This document shows positions 1-5,091 of a stretch of 7,580 nucleotides of DNA, piece by piece; the first letter of the stretch is position 1, and each line of letters opens with the position of its first letter. The stretch is from CAZQEZ01 sp964592475 (lineage in GTDB: Bacteria; Bacteroidota; Bacteroidia; Cytophagales; Cyclobacteriaceae). Made by a program: the position numbers and the translations under genes. The notes beneath the pieces were generated by a model. That model was not told the DNA's origin and did no database searches. It saw only the letters and a list, made by a program, of their open reading frames with translations. The DNA lies in contig CAZQEZ010000185.1 of NCBI GenBank assembly GCA_964592475.1, positions 1 to 7,580 of the forward strand, written 5' to 3'.

Positions 1-260
1 GGGCCTTTTAAATAAAACGCGCTGCCAGAGGTAAGTATAATGCCTTTTTTAATGGCAGTAACACCAGAAAAATCTTCAAATTTAGCAATGGCATGAGGTG
101 CTCCATGATATTGTACATTACCCACCAACACTCCTTGGCCCAGTAGAATAGCTTCTACCAAATGATCGGGAGCATTAGTAGTATCAATTACAAATTGAGA
201 CCAGGAAACCTGTAGATTTACGATGAAAAAAAGTAGTACTAAAAGTAGTTTATATCGCAT
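1..260 (-). CDS. Secreted choice-of-anchor L domain protein, N-terminal part (runs off left edge)
   Basis: This gene reads leftward from an ATG at 258-260, and the window holds only its first 86 codons. Residues 1-21 form a typical export signal (MRYK, then a long Leu/Phe/Val/Ile run), with likely cleavage just before Gln22. The mature part starts with the hallmarks of the choice-of-anchor L domain: APDHLVEAILLGQGVLVGNV (residues 30-49), a YHGAPHAIAKF stretch, and KKGIILTSGSA (71-81). Such domains occur at the N-terminus of large Bacteroidota surface or secreted proteins that often end in a type IX secretion or gliding-type sorting domain; that end is not visible here. The gene is divergent from the sulfatase, with 138 bases between the two starts. 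On its own strand a box TATATTTA (300-293) resembles the Bacteroidota -7 element with one mismatch. The family call is fairly sure; ligand and role are unknown. Confidence 0.8.
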   Translation of the reverse strand, partial: MRYKLLLVLLFFIVNLQVSWSQFVIDTTNAPDHLVEAILLGQGVLVGNVQYHGAPHAIAKFEDFSGVTAIKKGIILTSGSAFYLKG

Positions 261-368
261 GATATAACGTTTATTTATTGGCAGATAACAAGTAAATATA
301 CTTAAAATTTAATAATTGAACACAAAAAAATTGTATATTGCTGACTAAGAGCTACTTGTATTTTTATG

Positions 369-376
369 TATATTTG
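369..376 (+). promoter_or_regulatory. Candidate -7 promoter box for the sulfatase gene
   Basis: TATATTTG matches the Bacteroidota -7 consensus TAnnTTTG exactly and lies 22 bases before the sulfatase ATG. No TTTG -33 element is present at the usual distance of about 19 bases, so the promoter is only partly supported. The remainder of the 261-398 divergent spacer is AT-rich and shows no convincing repeat or operator. Confidence 0.35.
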
Positions 377-398
377 ATTTCAACTTAAAAAGTAACCC

Positions 399-1730
399 AT
401 GAGATTTTTTTTAATTCCGATATTAGTATGCCATTTTGCTAATGCCCAATCTGTTGAAAATCACAAACCCAATATAATTTTTATCCTGGTAGATGATTTA
501 GGGTACGGCGACTTATCCATTATGGGAGCAGATGATTTACAAACTCCTCATATCGATAATCTTCTTTCCAAAGGCATAAATTTTTCACAATTTTATGCCA
601 ACAGCTCTGTCTGTTCTCCTAGTCGGGCAGCATTGCTTACTGGCAATTATCCTGATATAGTTGGCGTGCCAGGAGTAATCAGACAGTGGGAAACTGAAAG
701 TTGGGGTTATTTACAGCCCGGTATTACTACATTACCGGAGGTACTAAAAAAAGCCGGCTATCAAACAGCGATGATTGGCAAATGGCATCTTGGCCTCCAA
801 AGCCCAAACAAGCCAACAGAAAAGGGTTTTGAATTTTTTAAAGGTTTCTTGGCTGATATGATGGACGATTATTTTAATCACTTACGGGGAGGGGAAAATT
901 GGATGCGAGAAAATGAAAAAATCTTAACCCCCGAAGGCCATGCCACTAATCTTTTTACTCAATGGAGTGTAGATTACATCAATCAAAAAAAAGAGAGTGA
1001 AAAACCATTTTTCCTTTATCTTGCCTATAATGCTCCACATGATCCCATTCAGCCACCTCCTGCCTGGCTCACCAAAGTAAAAGAAAGAGAAAAAGACATT
1101 GGAGACGAGCGAGCAGGAATAGTGGCATTGATAGAGCACCTTGATGAAGGAATTGGAAAGGTAATAAATGCTGTAAAGGACGCCGGTATCGAGAAAAAAA
1201 CGCTGATTATTTTTACTTCCGACAATGGTGGTTCTTTATACCGCAAAGCCAATAACGGACCATTGAGAGGCGGAAAGCAGGATATGTATGAAGGAGGCTT
1301 GAGGGTGCCGGCAGGCATTTATTGGCCAGGAACAATAAAACCGGCTAAAAACGACAGCCTGGTGGTGCTAATGGATATGTTTCCTACTATTTGCGATATC
1401 GCCGGAGCTGAGATACCCGCAGATCTTCCTTCTGTAAGCATAATGCCAATATTGTCTGGCCAAAAAATGACAACTAACGATCGCACCATCTTCTACATGC
1501 GTAGAGAAGGATTTAAATATAATGGCCTTGCTTATTATGCGGTTAGAAAGGGCGATTACAAACTTGTTCAAAATACACCCTACGAGCCATTTCAATTTTT
1601 TAACATAAAAGAAGACCTGGCAGAAAAAGAGGTCTTACCTGATAATTGTGGCCCTTGCCGCACAATGAAAAAAGAATTAGAGCACCATATTAATAGAAGT
1701 GGGGCTATACCCTGGAAACCAGCTCCTTAG
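399..1730 (+). CDS. Exported S1-family sulfatase (Cys-type, formylglycine-dependent)
   Basis: The 443-residue protein should hydrolyse sulfate esters, most likely on a sulfated polysaccharide or glycan, outside the cytoplasm. A short signal peptide (about residues 1-16, ending ANA before Gln17) is visible. The S1 signatures are in order: VDDLGYGD with metal ligands Asp32 and Asp33; the maturation motif CSPSRAALLTG with Cys72, the residue converted to formylglycine, and Arg76; GKWHLG with Lys128 and His130; APHDP with His214; TSDNGG with Asp275 and Asn276; and GGKQDMYEGG with Lys293. All expected catalytic positions are therefore present. The length is at the short end for arylsulfatase-like enzymes. 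The C-terminus carries an unusual CGPC (417-420). No SusC/SusD pair, glycoside hydrolase or formylglycine-generating enzyme lies in the window, so neither the substrate nor a utilisation locus can be inferred. The family is certain; the subfamily is not. Confidence 0.95.
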   Translation: MRFFLIPILVCHFANAQSVENHKPNIIFILVDDLGYGDLSIMGADDLQTPHIDNLLSKGINFSQFYANSSVCSPSRAALLTGNYPDIVGVPGVIRQWETESWGYLQPGITTLPEVLKKAGYQTAMIGKWHLGLQSPNKPTEKGFEFFKGFLADMMDDYFNHLRGGENWMRENEKILTPEGHATNLFTQWSVDYINQKKESEKPFFLYLAYNAPHDPIQPPPAWLTKVKEREKDIGDERAGIVALIEHLDEGIGKVINAVKDAGIEKKTLIIFTSDNGGSLYRKANNGPLRGGKQDMYEGGLRVPAGIYWPGTIKPAKNDSLVVLMDMFPTICDIAGAEIPADLPSVSIMPILSGQKMTTNDRTIFYMRREGFKYNGLAYYAVRKGDYKLVQNTPYEPFQFFNIKEDLAEKEVLPDNCGPCRTMKKELEHHINRSGAIPWKPAP

Positions 1731-1808
1731 ATTATTGTAGCCAATTTTTAAAGCAAAAAATCAAACAATAGCCTTTCACTTGATGTATTATGAAAAAAAT
1801 AAAAGCTT

Positions 1809-1979
1809 ATGTTAGGAATTTTTAAAAAGAAATCAGAAAAAGAAAAATTAATGGATAAATACAAGAAGCTGTTATCCGAATCGCACAAATTATCACATAC
1901 AGACAGGAGAGCCTCTGACCAAAAAATGCTTGAAGCTGATGAATTGATAAAAAAAATAGAGAAAATGAAAGATAAATAA
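1809..1979 (+). CDS. Lacal_2735 family small protein
   Basis: This 56-residue frame begins MLGIFKKKSEKEKLMDKYKK and continues through LLSESHKLSHTDRRASDQK to a Lys-rich end, KKIEKMKDK. It closely resembles the small, highly charged, probably helical Bacteroidota proteins named Lacal_2735 family, which share the MFG(L/I)FKKKSEKEKL opening, the HKLS segment and the SDQKxxEAD segment. Their function is unknown. There is no signal peptide, membrane segment or cysteine; the protein is likely cytoplasmic and coiled or helical. It lies 78 bases after the sulfatase stop, and an intrinsic terminator begins 5 bases after its own stop, so it is either a single-gene unit or the end of the sulfatase transcript. 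An overlapping start at 1790 in another frame gives only 11 codons and is ignored. The gene is short enough to be missed by automated callers. Confidence 0.85.
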   Translation: MLGIFKKKSEKEKLMDKYKKLLSESHKLSHTDRRASDQKMLEADELIKKIEKMKDK

Positions 1980-1984
1980 TACAA

Positions 1985-2013
1985 GGGGCCTGAGAAAAGG
2001 CCCTCTTTTATTT
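1985..2013 (+). terminator. Intrinsic terminator after the Lacal_2735 gene
   Basis: GGGCCT (1986-1991) pairs perfectly with AGGCCC (1998-2003) across a six-base GAGAAA loop, with a possible extra G-U pair at 1985/2004. The stem is followed by TCTTTTATTT. The GC-rich stem plus T-rich tail, 5 bases after the stop codon, is a classic rho-independent terminator. It separates the upstream genes from the tyrosine operon. Confidence 0.85.
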
Positions 2014-2052
2014 ATAAATCCTATCTATTAATAATAAAAAACAGATGCTTAT

Positions 2053-2083
2053 TTTGCTTAATTAAAAATATCCACGATATTTG
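2053..2083 (+). promoter_or_regulatory. Bacteroidota-type promoter of the tyrosine operon
   Basis: TTTG at 2053-2056 is followed after exactly 19 bases by GATATTTG at 2076-2083. The consensus for the Bacteroidota primary sigma factor is TTTG, about 19 bases, TAnnTTTG, so only one position (G for T) differs. Transcription would start near 2088-2091, giving a leader of about 180 bases before the aminotransferase ATG and placing the start of the Tyr-rich leader frame about 17-20 bases into the RNA. The promoter is predicted by pattern only. Confidence 0.5.
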
Positions 2084-2106
2084 AAGCTTATATCAAGCCT
2101 ATTCTA

Positions 2107-2196
2107 ATGAAAAGCGTAATCAATAGCATTGTAAAACAAAATAAAGGCATTATTTACTTCCACATTTCTACCTATCGATATTGCTATTATTGCTAG
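2107..2196 (+). CDS. Putative tyrosine-rich leader peptide of the tyrosine operon
   Basis: A 29-codon frame starts with ATG at 2107 and ends with TAG at 2194-2196, 73 bases before the aminotransferase start. Its C-terminal 13 residues are YFHISTYRYCYYC, so Tyr occurs at 17, 23, 25, 27 and 28, with one Phe at 18. The first half (MKSVINSIVKQNKG) has no Tyr. Enrichment for the pathway product just before the stop, close behind a plausible promoter and directly before the two tyrosine-synthesis genes, is what a leader peptide of a transcription attenuator would show: ribosomes short of charged tRNA-Tyr would pause at codons 23-28. The peptide itself probably has no function. The alternative is a chance AT-rich frame, since TAT is a common triplet here; the position and clustering argue against this but do not prove it. 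Confidence 0.5.
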   Translation: MKSVINSIVKQNKGIIYFHISTYRYCYYC

Positions 2197-2210
2197 GAAA
2201 CACCCGTTTC
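2197..2210 (+). promoter_or_regulatory. Small hairpin after the leader frame, candidate attenuator element
   Basis: GAAAC (2197-2201) pairs with GTTTC (2206-2210) across an ACCC loop, starting immediately after the leader stop codon. The following sequence, GTTGTTATCATTATC, is T-rich but has no uninterrupted T run, so it is a weak terminator at best. Upstream, AATAGCA (2122-2128) can pair with TGCTATT (2182-2188) inside the Tyr codons, which offers a possible competing structure. Further on, AAATTTT/AAAATTT (2249-2263) forms an A/T-only palindrome just before the aminotransferase start. None of these is decisive by eye. Confidence 0.3.
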
Positions 2211-2269
2211 GTTGTTATCATTATCTATTCATCATTTATCAATTTCTTAAATTTTTAAAATTTATCATT

Positions 2270-3448
2270 ATGGTTATTGCCACAGCTGATAGGCTGCATA
2301 ATACACGTGAATACTATTTCTCAGTAAAACTTAAAGAAGTACGCTCATTATTAGAACAAGGATACCCTGTCTTGAATATGGGTATCGGCAGCCCGGACTT
2401 GCCTCCTTCTGAAAACACCATTGCCAAAATGGTAGAAACGGTGCAAAAGCCCAATGTGCATGGCTACCAGCCTTACAAAGGGATTGCACCATTAAGAAAC
2501 GCTATAGCTGCCTGGTATCAAAAAATATACTCGGTAACACTAGACCCGGAAAATGAAATTCTGCCATTGATGGGTAGTAAAGAAGGCATTACCCATTTAT
2601 CACTTACTTTTTTAAACCCGGGTGACCAAGTGCTGGTACCTGAGCTGGGATATCCATCTTACCGGGCAGTATCTGAAATGGTAGGAGCCGAAGTTGTAAC
2701 TTATCCCATGCAAAGCAAATCATGGCATCCTGACTTTGCGAAACTTTATGAAATGGATTTTGGTAAGGTAAAAATAATGTGGGTTAATTATCCACACATG
2801 CCTTCCGGAGCACCTGCCAATAAAAGTTTATTTGAAAAGCTGGTAAAATTTGCTCACGACAAAAAAATACTGCTTTGTCATGACAATCCCTATAGTTTAA
2901 TTTTAGCCAAAGAGCAACCTATAAGTTTGCTATCAATTGACGGGGCAAGAGCAGTAAGTATAGAAATGAACTCTATGAGTAAATCACACAACATGGCAGG
3001 ATGGCGCGTAGGCTGGATGAGCGGTAGTAAAGAATACCTTGACCAAGTGATGAAAATAAAGAGTAATGTAGATTCAGGTATGTTTTATGGTATTCAAAAT
3101 GCTGCTGTTGAGGCATTTAAAAATGACCAAGAGTGGCATCGTAAGCAAAATGATATCTACTTTGCCAGAAGAGAGAAAATTTATAAGTTTTTGGACAAGT
3201 TAGGTTGTACTTATGATTCAGCTCAAGTAGGATTATTTGCCTGGGCAAAAGTACCGGATAGTTTATCATCGGTAGAAAAGTTGATAGATCATTTACTCTA
3301 TCAATATCACCTATTTATTTCACCAGGATTTATTTTTGGTAAAAAAGGAGAGCGATTTATTAGAATGTCGCTTTGCAATACAGAAAAGGAAGTAGATGAA
3401 GCATTGGCGAGAATAGAAAATTTTAAAATAGAAGAAGTAGCATCATGA
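2270..3448 (+). CDS. Class I/II PLP-dependent aminotransferase, aromatic amino acid pathway
   Basis: The 392-residue protein is a fold-type I aminotransferase expected to interconvert 4-hydroxyphenylpyruvate or phenylpyruvate and Tyr or Phe with glutamate. Visible motifs are GIGSPDLPPS (38-47), the ELGYPSY segment with Tyr128, NYPHMPSGA (173-181), CHDNPYS with Asp205 for the pyridine nitrogen, the Schiff-base lysine Lys238 in NSMSKSHNMAGWR with Arg246, and the carboxylate-binding Arg366 in FIRMSLCN. The length is normal and the start fits, because relatives begin a few residues before RLxxxxEYYFSxKL. The usual NNP(T/S)G asparagine is Met177 here, which I recall as typical of the Bacteroidota aromatic-operon subfamily. 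Its stop overlaps the tyrA start by four bases (ATGA), implying co-translation. The aromatic role rests largely on this partner and the Tyr-rich leader; an aspartate- or methionine-type specificity cannot be excluded. Confidence 0.88.
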   Translation: MVIATADRLHNTREYYFSVKLKEVRSLLEQGYPVLNMGIGSPDLPPSENTIAKMVETVQKPNVHGYQPYKGIAPLRNAIAAWYQKIYSVTLDPENEILPLMGSKEGITHLSLTFLNPGDQVLVPELGYPSYRAVSEMVGAEVVTYPMQSKSWHPDFAKLYEMDFGKVKIMWVNYPHMPSGAPANKSLFEKLVKFAHDKKILLCHDNPYSLILAKEQPISLLSIDGARAVSIEMNSMSKSHNMAGWRVGWMSGSKEYLDQVMKIKSNVDSGMFYGIQNAAVEAFKNDQEWHRKQNDIYFARREKIYKFLDKLGCTYDSAQVGLFAWAKVPDSLSSVEKLIDHLLYQYHLFISPGFIFGKKGERFIRMSLCNTEKEVDEALARIENFKIEEVAS

Positions 3449-4311
3449 AAATATGTATAGTTGGGCTGGGATTGATTGGGGGCTCTTTTTCTTTAGGTCT
3501 TAAATCTAAAAGAAGTAATTTAATAGTTTCAGGGGTAGATCTGGACCCTGATCATGCCATTACTGCTAAATCTTTGGGTATAATAGATGAGGTAACTACA
3601 TTTGAAGAAGGTATTGCCCAGGCAGATTTGGCTGTACTGGCTACCCCGGTAAGTGCTATGGAAAATCAAATTGGCCAGGCTTTGGATTTACTGCAAGAAA
3701 ATGGCGTGTTAATTGACCTTGGCTCTACCAAGGAAAGAATAGTAAATGCAGCCCGCAGACATGCCCGCAGAAATCGATATGTAGCCACTCACCCAATCGC
3801 GGGTACTGAAAATTCAGGACCTACCGCAGCATTTGCCACATTGATGCGCAATAAAATGATGATTTTATGCAACAAAGAAGAAAGTGATTCCAATGCAGTA
3901 AAACTGGTAGAAAACGTATTTAAAGATTTGGAAATGCGCATAAACTATATGGATGCCACGGAACACGATCGGCATATAGCTTACGTTTCGCATTTAAGCC
4001 ATATAACCTCTTTTGCTCTTGGAGCAACCGTTTTGGACAAAGAAAAAGATGAGAAAAGTATTTTTGTTATGGCAGGATCGGGTTTTTCCAGTACGGTACG
4101 TTTAGCCAAAAGCTCTCCCAGTATGTGGGCACCAATTTTTAGCCAAAACAAGGAAAATGTTCTGAATGCCTTAGATGATTATATTGATAAACTCAAGTAC
4201 TTCCGCGAAATTATAGCCAATAAGGATGAAGAACAAAGTAGAAAATTGATGCATGATACTAATGAAATCAGACGTGTATTGCTTGGTATTGATAAGCAAA
4301 GCAGTAGTTAG
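3445..4311 (+). CDS. tyrA: Prephenate dehydrogenase
   Basis: The 288-residue cytoplasmic enzyme oxidatively decarboxylates prephenate to 4-hydroxyphenylpyruvate with NAD(P)+, the committed step to tyrosine. The N-terminus is a Rossmann fold with GLGLIGGS (7-14) and an acidic residue at the end of strand two (VDLDP, about 32-34), which favours NAD+. Further signatures are ATPVS (66-70), DLGSTK (91-96), THPIAGTENSGP (115-126) with the conserved His116, SHLSHITSFAL (182-192) with His183 and His186, and the GSGFSSTVRLAKSSPSMW segment (211-228). No chorismate mutase or ACT domain is fused, so the protein itself shows no allosteric Tyr-binding module; control may therefore lie in the RNA leader upstream. 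Its ATG overlaps the aminotransferase stop (ATGA), and no clear terminator follows. Confidence 0.95.
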   Translation: MKICIVGLGLIGGSFSLGLKSKRSNLIVSGVDLDPDHAITAKSLGIIDEVTTFEEGIAQADLAVLATPVSAMENQIGQALDLLQENGVLIDLGSTKERIVNAARRHARRNRYVATHPIAGTENSGPTAAFATLMRNKMMILCNKEESDSNAVKLVENVFKDLEMRINYMDATEHDRHIAYVSHLSHITSFALGATVLDKEKDEKSIFVMAGSGFSSTVRLAKSSPSMWAPIFSQNKENVLNALDDYIDKLKYFREIIANKDEEQSRKLMHDTNEIRRVLLGIDKQSSS

Positions 4312-4385
4312 GTGTATTCATTTGATCCATAAAAAATAATCCACTCTTAATAAAATAGACAACCTTATTTAATAACTATCGTTAC

Positions 4386-4403
4386 TTTCAGTAACTACTG
4401 AAA
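4386..4403 (+). promoter_or_regulatory. 18-bp palindromic operator before the GbsR-like gene
   Basis: TTTCAGTA (4386-4393) and TACTGAAA (4396-4403) are perfect inverted copies around a 2-bp AC centre. The site ends 8 bases before the ATG of the regulator. A dyad of this size centred so close to the start fits a dimeric winged-helix repressor that controls its own gene. An overlapping shorter dyad, GTTAC (4381-4385) with GTAAC (4391-4395), is also present. A related site lies after the gene at 4924-4941. That the adjacent regulator binds here is inference from position. Confidence 0.6.
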
Positions 4404-4411
4404 CAATTGAA

Positions 4412-4906
4412 ATGGAATATACGGAAGCAAAGCAAAAATTTATACTTGCCTGGGGAGGCTTAGGGTCTAGCTGGGGAGTAAATCGTACCATGGCTCAAAT
4501 ACATGCGCTTTTGCTGATTGCTACTAAGCCTTTGAGTACAGAAGATATTATGACTGAACTGCAGATTTCACGGGGTAATGCTAATATGAACATTAGAACT
4601 TTAATAGATTGGGGAATACTAGAAAAGCACTTAATTCAAGGAGAAAGACGGGAATATTTCATAGCCAACAAAGACATCTGGGCACTGGCTAAACAAATAG
4701 CAAAAGAGCGAAAGAAAAGAGAACTCGAACCTATCCAAAAGATTTTAACACAGGTAAATAATGCTAAAGGAGAAAGCGACGAGGCTAAAGAGTTTAGAAA
4801 AACAGTAAGACAATTGAAGGATTTTACTGATCAAACTGAATCGTTACTAGATTTATTTATAAACGCTACTCCTAACTGGTTATTAAAAATACTGAGCAAA
4901 AAATAA
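4412..4906 (+). CDS. GbsR/MarR-like winged-helix transcriptional regulator
   Basis: The 164-residue protein has an N-terminal helix (MEYTEAKQKFILAWGGLGSS) followed by the GbsR-type opening WGVNRTMAQIHALLLIATKP (21-40). A winged helix-turn-helix spans about 28-85: LSTEDIMTELQIS is the positioning part, SRGNANMNIRTLIDWGIL (53-70) the recognition helix, and GERREYF (77-83) the wing. Residues 90-150 are charged and helical, suitable for dimerisation. No metal-binding cysteines are visible. Bacillus GbsR represses choline/betaine uptake, but the Bacteroidota relatives are broader and their ligands mostly unknown. An 18-bp palindrome sits 8 bases upstream and a similar one begins 17 bases after the stop, before the oxidoreductase gene, so it probably represses itself and its neighbour. 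The family call is firm; the signal is unknown. Confidence 0.85.
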   Translation: MEYTEAKQKFILAWGGLGSSWGVNRTMAQIHALLLIATKPLSTEDIMTELQISRGNANMNIRTLIDWGILEKHLIQGERREYFIANKDIWALAKQIAKERKKRELEPIQKILTQVNNAKGESDEAKEFRKTVRQLKDFTDQTESLLDLFINATPNWLLKILSKK

Positions 4907-4920
4907 AAAAATTTACTTTT

Positions 4921-4944
4921 AACTTTCAATTATTTCTGAAAGTT
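4921..4944 (+). promoter_or_regulatory. Second operator-like dyad, upstream of the oxidoreductase gene
   Basis: AACTTTCA (4921-4928) and TGAAAGTT (4937-4944) are perfect inverted repeats around eight bases. The core at 4924-4941, TTTCAATTATTTCTGAAA, has the same 18-bp length as the palindrome at 4386-4403 and matches it at 14 positions, with AC preceding both. It lies 14 bases after the regulator stop and about 150 bases before the oxidoreductase ATG. TAACTTTC (4920-4927) in its left arm differs from the -7 consensus at one base, so the site may overlap a promoter. An alternative reading is an AT-rich weak terminator for the regulator gene, but no T run follows. Confidence 0.45.
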
Positions 4945-5034
4945 CTAATGCACTTCTTTAACTTATTCGTGCTTTTTAAAATGAGCAAGAAAGCCAAAAA
5001 AGCTACTTGATAAATAGTACTGGAAGACTAAAAT

Positions 5035-5066
5035 GTGAGAGGGTCATATGCAGGTGACTCTCTCAC
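5035..5066 (+). promoter_or_regulatory. Long hairpin or dyad in front of the oxidoreductase gene
   Basis: GTGAGAGGGTCA (5035-5046) faces TGACTCTCTCAC (5055-5066) across an eight-base loop, TATGCAGG. Eleven of twelve positions are Watson-Crick pairs and the twelfth is G-U, so an RNA stem would be stable. It ends 25 bases before the ATG at 5092. The sequence after it (TATTACTAACAAAA) has no T run, so it is not a normal terminator. It could be a 5'-UTR structure or the operator of another dimeric regulator. The remainder of 4945-5034 shows only a nine-codon frame and no clear promoter. Confidence 0.55.
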
Positions 5067-5091
5067 TATTACTAACAAAAAAATATACGTC

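Noticed and set aside
399..435. Lipoprotein signal in the sulfatase (Cys11)
   Set aside because: The residues before Cys11 (ILV) do not fit the lipobox, which needs a small residue directly before the Cys; ordinary cleavage before Gln17 fits better.
701..712. ACTGAAAGTT resembling half of the GbsR-type operator, inside the sulfatase
   Set aside because: Only one arm is present and it lies in coding sequence; expected by chance in AT-rich DNA.
924..1595. Three open frames on the minus strand inside the sulfatase gene
   Set aside because: They lie opposite a gene with full catalytic motifs, have no recognisable domains, and look like products of codon bias on the coding strand.
1790..1825. 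Eleven-codon frame beginning MKKIKAY before the Lacal_2735 gene
   Set aside because: Too short, overlaps the better-supported start at 1809 in another frame, and shows no regulatory codon pattern.
1748..1984. 78-residue minus-strand frame over the Lacal_2735 gene
   Set aside because: Its Phe/Ser/Leu composition is the mirror of the Lys/Glu-rich real gene; the plus-strand frame has family resemblance and a terminator.
4981..5010. Nine-codon frame MSKKAKKAT upstream of the oxidoreductase
   Set aside because: Very short, with low-complexity Lys/Ala codons and no link to downstream function; likely chance.
5035..5091. Upstream GTG start that would extend the oxidoreductase by 19 residues
   Set aside because: It lies at the base of the hairpin, and the Rossmann strand MKIVIAGG begins exactly at the 5092 ATG as in relatives.
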